Part shown: positions 8,405 to 16,972 of the stretch, piece by piece
Layout: each line of letters starts with the position of its first letter
Numbering within the stretch: the first letter of the stretch is position 1
Assembly: GCA_947175205.1 (NCBI GenBank)
Contig: CAMWLS010000019.1
Location: 1-41,543 of the forward strand
Source: an uncultured Porphyromonadaceae bacterium
GTDB taxonomy: Bacteria > Bacteroidota > Bacteroidia > Bacteroidales > Muribaculaceae
Direction: 5' to 3'
Length of the DNA stretch: 41,543 nucleotides
Made by a program: the position numbers and the translations under genes
Notes under the pieces: model-generated
What the model was told of the DNA's origin: nothing
Databases searched by the model: none
The model's input: only the letters and a program-made list of their open reading frames with translations

Positions 8405-9449
8405 TGACGCGGCTGAACAGCTGCAACCTGATGACTTTGACATACGCAGCGCCGGAGGTGCCGCGGCTTCCGAGCGCGATATAGAGAAAGCTCTGCGCCC
8501 GGGGACCTTTGAGTCATTCAGCGGACAGGAGAAGATTGTGGAAAACCTGCGCATCTTTGTCCGCGCAGCTGTCATGCGCGGAGAGGCCCTGGACCACATC
8601 CTGCTTTTCGGCCCTCCGGGATTGGGAAAAACCACCCTTTCCGGTATTATAGCAAATGAACTGGGGGTGGGTCTTAAAATCACTTCCGGACCGGTGCTGG
8701 ACAAACCCGGTGACCTGGCCGGCATCCTCACCTCCCTGGAGGAGAATGATGTCCTGTTCATAGATGAGATTCACCGTCTCAGCCCCGTGGTGGAGGAGTA
8801 TCTTTATTCAGCCATGGAAGATTACCGGATAGATATAATGATAGACAAGGGTCCCGGAGCGCGCAGCGTACAGCTTTCCCTGAGCCCGTTCACCCTGGTG
8901 GGGGCCACCACACGCAGCGGCCTGCTCACCAGCCCCCTGAGGGCACGTTTCGGCATCAACTGTCATCTGGAATATTATGACCACCAGGTGCTACGCGGCA
9001 TCATAGAACGCTCAGCACGCCTGCTGCGCGTTCAGATAAGTCATGAGGCGGCCATGGAGATAGCTCTGCGCAGCCGCGGCACACCCCGTATTGCTAACGC
9101 CCTGCTCCGCCGCGTGCGTGATTTCGCTCAGGTAAAAGGCTCAGGTGCCATTGATACGGAAATTGCACGTTATGCCCTGGAGGCCCTGAACATTGACCGC
9201 TACGGCCTGGATGAGATTGATAACAAGCTCCTTAACACCATCATTACCAAATTCAAAGGCGGTCCGGTGGGACTCACCACCATTGCCACCGCTCTGGGTG
9301 AAGACCCCGGTACCATTGAGGAAGTATATGAGCCATATCTTATTAAGGAAGGGTTCATTAAACGCACCCCCAGAGGCCGCGAGGTCACTGAACTGGCTTA
9401 CAAACACCTGGGACGCCCGAGAATAGATGATTTCGGACTCTTCGGATAA
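8385..9449 (+). CDS. ruvB: Holliday junction branch-migration ATPase RuvB
   Basis: This 354-residue AAA+ motor forms hexamers that, with RuvA, drive branch migration of Holliday junctions during recombinational repair. Visible landmarks are an N-terminal [11 protein letters not shown], Walker A GPPGLGKT (76-83), Walker B LFIDEIH (124-130), sensor 1 GATTRSG (173-179), arginine-finger region SPLRARFG (183-190), and a C-terminal winged helix with [17 protein letters not shown]. Length is normal for RuvB. It starts inside the end of the GT9 gene and is followed after 24 bp by a flippase, so a DNA-repair gene is carried in a glycan operon. I recall this neighbourhood from other Bacteroidota, so it is probably ancestral rather than a new insertion. 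Confidence 0.97.
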   Translation: MSKKKNNDAAEQLQPDDFDIRSAGGAAASERDIEKALRPGTFESFSGQEKIVENLRIFVRAAVMRGEALDHILLFGPPGLGKTTLSGIIANELGVGLKITSGPVLDKPGDLAGILTSLEENDVLFIDEIHRLSPVVEEYLYSAMEDYRIDIMIDKGPGARSVQLSLSPFTLVGATTRSGLLTSPLRARFGINCHLEYYDHQVLRGIIERSARLLRVQISHEAAMEIALRSRGTPRIANALLRRVRDFAQVKGSGAIDTEIARYALEALNIDRYGLDEIDNKLLNTIITKFKGGPVGLTTIATALGEDPGTIEEVYEPYLIKEGFIKRTPRGREVTELAYKHLGRPRIDDFGLFG

Positions 9450-9473
9450 AAAAGACATTTATCACCCCACCCC

Positions 9474-10961
9474 ATGGCAGGATTAACAAGTCTCTTTAAA
9501 GATACCGTGGTTTACGGCATCAGCTCCATCTTGGGACGCTTTCTGAACTGGTGCCTGGTGCCCCTGTACACTTACACCTTTGCCCCCGCGGAGAACGGTA
9601 TTATCACCATGATGTACGCCGTGGTGGCTTTCCTGATAGTGGCCCTGACATACGGAATGGAAACGGGCTTCTTCCGGTTTGCCAACCGCTGGCCGCAGCC
9701 CATGGCCGTGTACAGCACCGCACTTATCTCGCTTATGTGCACCTCCACGGCTTTTGTGCTGCTGGTGCTGTGTTTCCTGCAGCCGGTGACACTGTGGATG
9801 GGCTGCGCAGGACATCCTGAATATGTGATGATTATGGCTGTCTGTGTGGCCATGGACGCCTTTGTCTCGCTACCCTTTGCTTACCTCAGATACACCAAGC
9901 GCCCCATACGCTTTGCCACAGTGAAAATGATAAACATAGGCTTCAACATAGGCTTCAATCTCTTTTTCCTGTGTCTGTGCCCGCTGCTGGCTCATCACAT
10001 GCCATATACCGTCAACTGGTTCTATGACCCGCAGTTTGGCGTGGGCTATATATTCCTTGCCAACCTCCTGGCCACCTTCAGCATGTTCATTCTGCTGCTG
10101 CCTGAGCTGCGGGGGTTCCGCTGGACCTTTGACGGCGCCCTGCTGCGCCGCATGCTGCGTTACTCCGTGCCTCTGCTGGTGCTGGGACTGGCGGGAATCA
10201 TGAACAGCACCGTGGATAAAATCATTTACCGTTTTTTAGTGCCGGGCCCGGAAGGAGAGGCACAGTTAGGTATCTACGGCGCTTGCTTCAAGATTGCAGT
10301 GGTGATGGTGATGTTCACACAGGCTTTCCGCTTTGCTTACGAGCCTTTCATCTTTGCCCGCGCACGTGAGTGCAAAGACCCCGCCGCCAACAAGCGCACT
10401 TACAGTGACGCCATGAAGTACTCTTACCTGCTGTCTCTGTTCATATTCCTTACGGTGATGTATTATCTGAACATCATAAAATACTTTGTGGCCCCGGCTT
10501 ACTTTGCCGGTCTGGTGGTGGTGCCGGTGGTATTGGTGGCAGAGTTAGGTGCCGGTGTTTATTATAATCTCACAGTGTGGTATAAACTCACTGACCGCAC
10601 CCACTGGGGAATATGGTTCACGCTCATAGGTCTGGCCGTGACACTGGCCCTGAACATCATACTTGTACCACAGATAGGTTACATGGGCTGCGCCATTGCC
10701 GCCGCTGCAAGTGCCGGAGCCATGGTGCTGAGCTGTTACATGGTGGGGAGGCACTATTTCCCCATTGACTATCAGCTGCCCCGCCTGGGCGTCTACACCT
10801 TGGTGGCAGGAGCGCTGTACGTACTGGGGCTCTACATTCTGGTAACTGACAGCGAGTGGCTGAATTATGCCATACGCACCGGCCTGCTGCTGCTGTTCCT
10901 GATTTTTGCCCTGCGCCTTGAGCATTTCCCCTTACCTCACAGACGTCAACCGGCCGGATGA
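9474..10961 (+). CDS. Polysaccharide flippase-like membrane protein (MOP superfamily)
   Basis: This 495-residue integral membrane protein has about 12-14 hydrophobic helices and opens with MAGLTSLFKDTVVYGISSILGRFLNW, the usual start of Bacteroidota Wzx/RfbX-like 'lipopolysaccharide biosynthesis' proteins. It probably flips lipid-linked sugar intermediates across the inner membrane. Further family-like segments are PLYTYTFAPAENGIITMMYA, MLRYSVPLLVLGLAGIMNS and the repeated aromatic helices toward the C-terminus. There is no catalytic motif. It follows ruvB by 24 bp, and its last codons overlap the GT4 gene (ATGA at 10958-10961), so the flippase and glycosyltransferase are translationally coupled. 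The substrate (O-antigen, capsule or other glycan) is unknown. Confidence 0.85.
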   Translation: MAGLTSLFKDTVVYGISSILGRFLNWCLVPLYTYTFAPAENGIITMMYAVVAFLIVALTYGMETGFFRFANRWPQPMAVYSTALISLMCTSTAFVLLVLCFLQPVTLWMGCAGHPEYVMIMAVCVAMDAFVSLPFAYLRYTKRPIRFATVKMINIGFNIGFNLFFLCLCPLLAHHMPYTVNWFYDPQFGVGYIFLANLLATFSMFILLLPELRGFRWTFDGALLRRMLRYSVPLLVLGLAGIMNSTVDKIIYRFLVPGPEGEAQLGIYGACFKIAVVMVMFTQAFRFAYEPFIFARARECKDPAANKRTYSDAMKYSYLLSLFIFLTVMYYLNIIKYFVAPAYFAGLVVVPVVLVAELGAGVYYNLTVWYKLTDRTHWGIWFTLIGLAVTLALNIILVPQIGYMGCAIAAAASAGAMVLSCYMVGRHYFPIDYQLPRLGVYTLVAGALYVLGLYILVTDSEWLNYAIRTGLLLLFLIFALRLEHFPLPHRRQPAG

Positions 10962-12223
10962 AAGCGCTGAAGATAGTCATAATAAGTCACAGTGACCGGC
11001 GCGGCGGCGCCGCCGTGGTAAGCATGCGGCTGATGAAGGCCCTGTGTGATGCCGGGGCTGACGCATCCATGCTTGTGGCAGAGAAACTAAGCTCTGACCC
11101 CCGGGTCCACACCGTGAATCAGACCCGGCTTAAGGCCGCCTTCCTTGCTGAGCACGCTGAGAACCTGGTGGCTGACGGCTTTCTCTATAAAAACGTTTTC
11201 AAGGTCTCCAATGCCCGCTACGGCTGCGGAGTGGCCCGTCATCCGGCCGTTGTTCAGGCTGATGTGGTCATCTGCGGCTGGATAAACCAGGGCCTGCTGT
11301 CACTGCGTGACGCCGCCCGCATAGCTAAGGCCAAACCTCTGATATGGATAATGCATGACATGTGGTCCATGACCGGCGTGTGTCATCATGCAGGAAACTG
11401 TACCCGCTTCAGGCAGAACTGCGGACACTGCCCGCTGCTGTGGGGCGGAAAGATGGGTCACGATATGTCCCGGGATACCTTCAGGCGCAAGCTCCGCCTG
11501 TATGACAGTCTGGGGAAAAGCATGGCCTGGGTGTGTGTCAGTGGCTGGCTTAATAAACTCGCGGCTTCTGCCACACTTCTGCGCGGACGTAACCTTCACA
11601 CCATCCCTAATCCTTTCCCTGACACTGAATTCACCACACGCCCCACCCTGGACCGCAAGAGCGCCGGCCTCCCTGCAGACGGACCCTTAGTGGTGATGGG
11701 AGCCGCCAGACTGGATGACCCCGTCAAGGATCTGGACGCAGCGGTGGAAGCCCTGAACAAGGCCCACGTGATGATGCCTGAGCTCAGCGCCGTCTTCTTT
11801 GGAAACATCCGTGACAACTCCATTCTGGAGCGCCTGGAAATGCCCCACGTCCACACCGGTCCGGTGTCTGACCCTGAGCTGATAAAAAATATTTATGCCC
11901 ACGCCGCCGTGGTGCTGTCCTCATCTTCCTATGAAACCCTTCCCGGAACGCTTATTGAAGGTCTGGCCTGCGGCGCCATGGCTGTGAGCTTTGACCGCGG
12001 AGGGCAGCCGGACATCATCACTCCCGGCTTTAACGGCACCATGGTGCCTTACCGTGATACCTCAGCACTGGCTCAGGCCATAGTGGATGCCGCGCGTCAC
12101 CCCGCCCCCCGCCTGCAGCTGCATGATGACATTGCACGGCGTTTTGGAAGCACTGCCGTGGCTGATAAAATTCTAAAGCTATGCACTGACATGTATAACC
12201 GCTTCAAAGAAAACAACAAATGA
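10958..12223 (+). CDS. Glycosyltransferase family 4
   Basis: This 421-residue GT-B enzyme uses a nucleotide-sugar to extend a surface glycan at the cytoplasmic face. The N-terminal domain begins with IVIISHSDRRGGAAVVSMRL, the glycine-rich acceptor-side loop. A Cys-rich insertion (about 140-165: CHHAGNCTRFRQNCGHCP) is typical of the GT4 subset that opens with MHDMWSMTG. The C-terminal donor domain contains VVMGAARLDDPVKDLDAAVEAL and the family EX7E-like block ETLPGTLIEGLACG. Four to five Cys/His residues in the insertion may bind a metal (inference). It is coupled by ATGA overlaps to both the flippase upstream and the lipoprotein downstream. Donor and acceptor sugars cannot be told from sequence. 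Confidence 0.87.
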   Translation: MKALKIVIISHSDRRGGAAVVSMRLMKALCDAGADASMLVAEKLSSDPRVHTVNQTRLKAAFLAEHAENLVADGFLYKNVFKVSNARYGCGVARHPAVVQADVVICGWINQGLLSLRDAARIAKAKPLIWIMHDMWSMTGVCHHAGNCTRFRQNCGHCPLLWGGKMGHDMSRDTFRRKLRLYDSLGKSMAWVCVSGWLNKLAASATLLRGRNLHTIPNPFPDTEFTTRPTLDRKSAGLPADGPLVVMGAARLDDPVKDLDAAVEALNKAHVMMPELSAVFFGNIRDNSILERLEMPHVHTGPVSDPELIKNIYAHAAVVLSSSSYETLPGTLIEGLACGAMAVSFDRGGQPDIITPGFNGTMVPYRDTSALAQAIVDAARHPAPRLQLHDDIARRFGSTAVADKILKLCTDMYNRFKENNK

Positions 12224-13263
12224 CCAAGTTCTCACATCTCATCATACTGACCGCCGTGACCATTCTCACACTGATGGCCTGCGGCTGCTCACATAAGGAT
12301 AAACCGGCACGCATAAGCGGCACCATACAGGGTAAACCCACCATGAACCTGCGCTACACTTACATCACCCCCGGGGGACTGCTGCAGGGTGTGACCGCGG
12401 CCCGTAACGGAGATTTTGGCTTTGCCGTGGAACTGGAGAATCCCGTGGTGGTGGAGATTTTTGACAATGATTTTCATCTTCTGGGACGCCTGCTGACAGA
12501 TAAAAATGAGGAAGCGGAATGTAACCTTGACCCTACAAACCCTTACAAGAGTACCTTCAAGGGAAAACTTTCAGACACCCAGCAGCGATGGCAGCAAGTG
12601 AATAATGAGAATGCTGAAGCCTTTGATAACGCTGATACGGAAAAAGCCTGTACCATAATTGAAAAGTACGTGAAAGAGCATCCTGATGACATGGTGAGCA
12701 CCCTCCTGCTGGTTTACACCTATGACAGCGCCAGACATCCTGATACAGCGGCGGCGCTTCTGGAACTCATAACGCCTCAGGCACGTCCCGCATGGCTCAC
12801 TGAGGCCTTTGCATTCAGCTTGGGAAACGCCACCTTTGAAAAAGACCCTCAGCCCGTGATGCCCATGAATTACATAGGCCACGGCGGACATCTGACACGC
12901 TTCCGCACTGACAGCGCACGCCTTTCACTCATAGCTTTTACAAACCGTGAGACACGCCTGCGTGACTCCATAGTTCCCGCCTTACGCCGAAGCGCCGCCC
13001 TCAAAGGGGTTCAGGTGCTGGAACTGTCACTGGACCAGGACACTATAACCTGGCATAATGCCGTGCGTGCTGACAGCGCCACATGGCGTCAAGGGTGGGT
13101 GGCCGGTTCCATTGGCGCTCCCTCTGTGAGCCACCTGCATGTGAGCACCATACCTTATTTCATTGTGGCTGACTCAGCCGGTCATCAGCTGTACCGCGGC
13201 GTGGACATTACTGAGGCGCAGAAGCTTCTCAGCGGAAAAGCAGCGGCTCAGGCCCGGTTATAA
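12220..13263 (+). CDS. Lipoprotein with DUF4369-like and degenerate thioredoxin-like domains
   Basis: This encodes 347 residues with a type II signal peptide (lipobox region LTLMACGCS, about 17-25). Residues about 30-115 resemble DUF4369 (ARISGTIQGKPTMNLRYTY, GDFGFAVELENPVVVEIF). Residues about 230-340 resemble an AhpC/ResA-type thioredoxin fold (LSLIAFTNRETRLRDSIVPALR, then TIPYFIVADSAGHQLYRG with the cis-Pro). At the position where family members carry WCxxC, this protein has TNRETRL, so the redox cysteines are gone. It is therefore unlikely to be an active oxidoreductase. The start overlaps the GT4 stop (ATGA at 12220-12223), placing it at the end of the glycan operon. Its 3' end overlaps the convergent pyrC gene by 35 bp. 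Confidence 0.75.
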   Translation: MTKFSHLIILTAVTILTLMACGCSHKDKPARISGTIQGKPTMNLRYTYITPGGLLQGVTAARNGDFGFAVELENPVVVEIFDNDFHLLGRLLTDKNEEAECNLDPTNPYKSTFKGKLSDTQQRWQQVNNENAEAFDNADTEKACTIIEKYVKEHPDDMVSTLLLVYTYDSARHPDTAAALLELITPQARPAWLTEAFAFSLGNATFEKDPQPVMPMNYIGHGGHLTRFRTDSARLSLIAFTNRETRLRDSIVPALRRSAALKGVQVLELSLDQDTITWHNAVRADSATWRQGWVAGSIGAPSVSHLHVSTIPYFIVADSAGHQLYRGVDITEAQKLLSGKAAAQARL

Positions 13264-14512
13264 AAGTCTGTTTCACGCGCCAGTAAAGCCTTACTCCGGC
13301 CAGAGGAGTCCAGCCGCACTTACTCAGCACATCAGCATCCGTGACTGTATAACCCTCAGGAACCTGCTCCATAAGCATCATATCTGCCTTATAACCGGGC
13401 GCTATGCACCCCCGCTCACGGATTGCAAACACCTCACGGACCTTGGATGACATTACCTGTGATACCGTCTCAGGCCCGAAAAGGCCGGCAGTAACTGCAG
13501 TGGAGAACTGCACCATGGGGGCACCGCTGACGGCTTTGAGGGCTCCCCCCTCTTTTTCCGTGAGCAGATGCGGGGCATGGTCAGTGGCCACAATGTCTAT
13601 CCTGCCGCTGAGAACCCCCTGACGCAGCGCCTGACGGTCACGCTCACTCTTAACTGACGGATTCATTTTTATGCGCGCCCCTCGCTCTTTATAATCATCA
13701 GTACAGAACATGAGATGATGTGGCGATACCTCAGCCGTGATAAGCTTTCCCTCCACCGGACCCGGCGAAAGCAGAGAAAGCTCCTCTGCCGTACTCACAT
13801 GCGCAATATGCAGCCGCGTGCCATAACGCTGGGCAAGTTCCATGGCATGCTCCGTGGCTTTCACACAGGCCAGGGAATCCCTTATAATACTATGATAGTA
13901 TACTTCCGGGTCCTTGCCTGCAAAAGCCTCTATACGCGCCCTGTTAAGGGCTATCACGGCATCATCCTCAGCATGTACCACCACCGGTACCTGAGCTGTC
14001 TCAAAAATCTCAGCCAGGGCACGCTCATCACCCACAGCCATACGCCCCGTACTGGAGCCCATGAATAATTTTATTCCCGGAATACGGCTGTAATCCGCAC
14101 GGCGCAACTGATTCATATTATCAGCCGTTGCACCTATGAAAAAAGCATAATTTGCCACAGAACTGCGTTCAGCCAGACGCATCTTTTCCTCCCACGCCTC
14201 CACGCTCACGGTGGGAGGAACGGTATTGGGCATATCCATGAAGGAAGTGACACCTCCTGCAAGAGCCGCAGCACTCTCTGACGCTATGGTGGCCTTATGC
14301 GTCAGTCCGGGTTCACGGAAATGGACATGGGCGTCAATGGCTCCGGGCAGCAGCCACGCACCACCGGCATCCACGGCGCACGTACGGTGCGCGTCCTGTT
14401 CCTGCAGGGTGGGGGACCCGCCAGATACTTTACTTATTACTCCGTTTTCTGTTACAACATACCCCGAAAGGCGGCCCTCCGGGGTACATATTATGGCATT
14501 ATATATCAGCAT
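13229..14512 (-). CDS. pyrC: Dihydroorotase
   Basis: This 427-residue amidohydrolase cyclises N-carbamoyl-L-aspartate to dihydroorotate in pyrimidine synthesis. Metal-site motifs are visible: DAHVHFREPG (60-69) with the HxH pair, the substrate-loop MPNTVPP, IKLFMGSSTG, VVHAEDDAVI, LHIAHVSTAEEL and ATDHAPHL with the catalytic Asp. Length and motifs fit class I dihydroorotases. It starts 16 bp after the GT2 gene and is probably co-transcribed with it, although the pathways are unrelated. Its last 35 bp overlap the convergent lipoprotein gene, so the C-terminal residues after about 415 (FITGPEPLLFR) are shared with antisense coding sequence. Confidence 0.93.
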   Translation of the reverse strand: MLIYNAIICTPEGRLSGYVVTENGVISKVSGGSPTLQEQDAHRTCAVDAGGAWLLPGAIDAHVHFREPGLTHKATIASESAAALAGGVTSFMDMPNTVPPTVSVEAWEEKMRLAERSSVANYAFFIGATADNMNQLRRADYSRIPGIKLFMGSSTGRMAVGDERALAEIFETAQVPVVVHAEDDAVIALNRARIEAFAGKDPEVYYHSIIRDSLACVKATEHAMELAQRYGTRLHIAHVSTAEELSLLSPGPVEGKLITAEVSPHHLMFCTDDYKERGARIKMNPSVKSERDRQALRQGVLSGRIDIVATDHAPHLLTEKEGGALKAVSGAPMVQFSTAVTAGLFGPETVSQVMSSKVREVFAIRERGCIAPGYKADMMLMEQVPEGYTVTDADVLSKCGWTPLAGVRLYWRVKQTFITGPEPLLFR

Positions 14513-14528
14513 CTGTATATGCTTATGA

Positions 14529-15308
14529 TTATTCCTTTATTTCTCTCTTATACTTCTTGCCGTTCACCAGACTGTTCCACTTGAGGCGTATCACTCCAAA
14601 TACAGCCTCTCCAAAAATTCCGGAACTCATCTTACTGGTTCCCAACACGCGGTTTACAAAGATAATGGGCACTTCCACAATCTTGAAGCCCAGACAGCGG
14701 GCCGTAAACTTCATCTCTATCTGGAAAGCGTAACCCTTGAACTTTATGGCATCCAGATCCATGGTGGCCAGCACACGGCGCTTGTAACATACAAAACCGG
14801 CCGTGGTGTCACGCACCTTCATACCGGTAACCGTGCGCACATAAGCTGAGGCATAATAAGACATCAGCACACGTCCCATGGGCCAGTTCACCACATTCAC
14901 GCCCGTTACATAACGTGAACCCACGGCAACATCAGCCCCGTCCACACAGGCCTGACGCAGCGGCAGAAGATCTTTGGGGTTATGACTGAAGTCCGCGTCC
15001 ATCTCTATGATATACTCATAGCCGCGCGCCAGTGAATCCTTGAAACCTGTGATATAAGCCGTTCCCAAGCCCAGTTTTCCCTCACGCTCTATGATGCTCA
15101 CGCGCCCGGGATACTCTTTCATCTTCTCCTTTACTATGGCGGCCGTGCCGTCAGGAGAATTATCATCTATCACCAGAATATCAAAAGAGTGGGGGAGCGC
15201 CAGCACCGCGTCAATTATGGCCGCGGCATTCTCACGCTCATTATACATAGGGATAATCACCACGCTGTCACTGCAGCGGGTCATTTTGTCTGAGTCTCTC
15301 ATGGGCAA
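14529..15308 (-). CDS. Polyprenol-phosphate mannosyltransferase-like GT2 (Dpm1-like)
   Basis: This 259-residue GT-A enzyme transfers a hexose, typically mannose, from a nucleotide-sugar to polyprenyl phosphate. Motifs are VVIIPMYNERENAAAIIDAV at the nucleotide site, VIDDNSPDGT, GLGTAYITGFKDSLARG, the metal-binding EMDADFSHNPKDL (DxD-type), and TAGFVCYKRRVL followed by YAFQIEMKFTARCLGFKIVEVPI. There is no C-terminal membrane domain beyond the catalytic part, so it resembles the short soluble or peripheral Dpm1 form. Later in-frame ATGs (residues 3 and 9) are possible starts, because conserved sequence begins at about residue 15. It is the first gene of a pair with pyrC, and a -7 element lies 15 bp upstream. 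Confidence 0.88.
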   Translation of the reverse strand: MPMRDSDKMTRCSDSVVIIPMYNERENAAAIIDAVLALPHSFDILVIDDNSPDGTAAIVKEKMKEYPGRVSIIEREGKLGLGTAYITGFKDSLARGYEYIIEMDADFSHNPKDLLPLRQACVDGADVAVGSRYVTGVNVVNWPMGRVLMSYYASAYVRTVTGMKVRDTTAGFVCYKRRVLATMDLDAIKFKGYAFQIEMKFTARCLGFKIVEVPIIFVNRVLGTSKMSSGIFGEAVFGVIRLKWNSLVNGKKYKREIKE

Positions 15309-15322
15309 TTCATTTTAAGCCA

Positions 15323-15330
15323 CAAAGATA
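15323..15330 (-). promoter_or_regulatory. -7 element for the GT2/pyrC pair
   Basis: CAAAGATA on the plus strand reads TATCTTTG on the minus strand, a perfect -7 element 14 bp before the GT2 start codon. No TTTG is found at the usual -33 spacing. It is arranged divergently to the LOG-gene promoter about 100 bp away. Confidence 0.5.
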
Positions 15331-15426
15331 ATACAATCTCACAAAGAATTATGTTTCTCCGGTTACCTTTTAATTAAATTTTGATATTGGAAGCCTGATG
15401 TCATTCTTTGCGGAGGTATTTTTCAC

Positions 15427-15434
15427 TATCTTTG
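15427..15434 (+). promoter_or_regulatory. -7 element for the LOG-family gene
   Basis: TATCTTTG lies 24 bp before the ATG at 15459. TTTG at 15407-15410 is only 16 bp upstream, shorter than the usual spacing, so the -33 part is uncertain. The element lies inside a longer reading frame beginning at 15408, which argues for the later ATG as the true start. Confidence 0.5.
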
Positions 15435-15458
15435 CAGAAGATTGGAAACAAAAATAAA

Positions 15459-16043
15459 ATGAATAAGACTGAGATAAAATTTGTCACTGTATTCTGTGCC
15501 TCCTCCCCTGATGTGGCACAGGAATATAAAGACGCTGCAGCAGCGGTGGGTAACCTTCTTGCCACCGCCGGAGCCGGTGTGATTACCGGAGCCGGAAACA
15601 TGGGTCTGATGGGCTGCGTGAATAACGCTGCCATAGCCGCCGGCGGTTACACCCTGGGCATCATACCGCAGTTTATGATAGACCGCGGCTGGCACCACAC
15701 CGGGCTCCGCAAGCTCATCTCCGTTGATAACATGCACATGCGCAAGAGTATGATGGCCGCCCGCAGTGTGGCATCCATTGCGCTTCCGGGTGGAATAGGC
15801 ACTCTGGAGGAACTCCTGGAAATCATCACCTGGAGACAGCTGGGACTGTATGAGGGTAATGTGGTAATCCTGAATATTAACGGTTACTATGACCACCTGC
15901 TCCAGATGCTGGACACAGCTGTGGAACGCCGCTTCATGCGTCCTGACCACCGCAGCCTCTGGACTGTAGCCACTACCCCTGAGGAAGCCGTCAAGGCTGC
16001 TCTGGCTCCGGCTTACAAACTTAATCTCTCACCCAAGTTCTGA
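15459..16043 (+). CDS. LOG-family nucleotide 5'-monophosphate phosphoribohydrolase-like protein
   Basis: This encodes 194 residues from the ATG at 15459. I preferred it to an upstream in-frame start at 15408 because the promoter element lies inside that extension and conserved sequence starts at FVTVFCASS. LOG proteins cleave the N-glycosidic bond of nucleoside 5'-monophosphates (cytokinin activation in plants, purine-nucleotide housekeeping in bacteria). Motifs are GAGNMGLMG, the catalytic-region MHMRK and the family hallmark PGGIGTLEELLEIITWRQLG. The protein is cytosolic and of normal length. It is followed after 4 bp by the DUF4271 gene and heads a plus-strand run through hemD, rnpA and yidD. 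The substrate in this organism is not known; older annotations call it lysine decarboxylase-like. Confidence 0.88.
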   Translation: MNKTEIKFVTVFCASSPDVAQEYKDAAAAVGNLLATAGAGVITGAGNMGLMGCVNNAAIAAGGYTLGIIPQFMIDRGWHHTGLRKLISVDNMHMRKSMMAARSVASIALPGGIGTLEELLEIITWRQLGLYEGNVVILNINGYYDHLLQMLDTAVERRFMRPDHRSLWTVATTPEEAVKAALAPAYKLNLSPKF

Positions 16044-16047
16044 AATT

Positions 16048-16908
16048 GTGCCGCAGCAGTTAAGTGACAGCATACACACATTGACGGCTGACTCCGCAGC
16101 TTTAACACCCTCTGACAGCCTTAACCTCTGTGACAGCCTCCTCTGTGCTGACACCCTGGCTGTGACCGCTGCCACTGTTATTCCGGCAGCTCCGGAACCT
16201 CCGGCTTGGCTCAGCGGCATGGAAGGCACACAGCGCCCATGGCGCGTGGCGGATAATTCAGGACTGCTGGCACTGATAACACTGCTGATAGTGCTTGTGG
16301 CCATGTCATTCCGCTACTGCCGCCGCGTGCTGGCCGGTTACGCCCAGGAGATGCTCACCGTCCGCAGACGCCAGAACGTCTTTGATGAGCATACCTCCGG
16401 TGAGTCACAGGCCGTAATACTGCTGGTGATACAGTTTGTGGTGTACACCGGCATTACACTCTACGGAGCCGTCCACGGACGTTCCATGCTTCCTCCAGGC
16501 CCCACTCTGACCCTCACCATGAGCATGATAGCCCTTACTGCGGCTTATTACCTTTTCCAGTACACCGCATACAGCGTGGTGGGTTACACCTTCACCACCG
16601 CTGAGCTACGCCGCCAGTGGCTGCGCGGCTTTAACGCCACTCAGAGTTATGCCGGACTGTTCATGGGTATTCCGGCACTGACCCTCACTTTCTACCCCTC
16701 AGCCGCTACTGCCGCCCTATTTCTGGGTGCGCTCATTTATATCACGGCGCGTATACTGTTCATTTATAAGGGATTTCGTATTTTTTACACTGATTACACC
16801 TCTTGTCTCTATTTTATTTTGTACCTTTGCACCCTGGAAATTATACCGCTTGCCGCGGTATATTCCGCTGCAAAGTACATTAACGCTAACCTCTTTAATC
16901 TCATATAG
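16048..16908 (+). CDS. DUF4271 membrane protein
   Basis: This 286-residue protein starts at GTG 16048, four bases after the LOG stop codon. The N-terminal ~70 residues are Ser/Thr/Asp/Leu-rich with repeating DSLxLCDSLL-like units. About six to seven hydrophobic segments follow from residue ~74 (LLALITLLIVLVAMSF) to the end (YFILYLCTLEIIPLAAVY). DUF4271 is a Bacteroidota-specific membrane family that usually sits directly upstream of uroporphyrinogen-III synthase, as it does here. Its function is unknown. The strict linkage to hemD hints at a link with tetrapyrrole or envelope homeostasis, but that is only inference. No cleavable signal peptide is obvious. Confidence 0.75.
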   Translation: MPQQLSDSIHTLTADSAALTPSDSLNLCDSLLCADTLAVTAATVIPAAPEPPAWLSGMEGTQRPWRVADNSGLLALITLLIVLVAMSFRYCRRVLAGYAQEMLTVRRRQNVFDEHTSGESQAVILLVIQFVVYTGITLYGAVHGRSMLPPGPTLTLTMSMIALTAAYYLFQYTAYSVVGYTFTTAELRRQWLRGFNATQSYAGLFMGIPALTLTFYPSAATAALFLGALIYITARILFIYKGFRIFYTDYTSCLYFILYLCTLEIIPLAAVYSAAKYINANLFNLI

Positions 16909-16972
16909 CTCTCATGTGCCTTATGGCTTCAGCTATATCAGGCGGCTTTGAGACCTATACATCCCGTGAATA

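Noticed and set aside
15408-15458. Longer start for the LOG-family gene
   Set aside because: The extension contains the TATCTTTG promoter element and no conserved residues.
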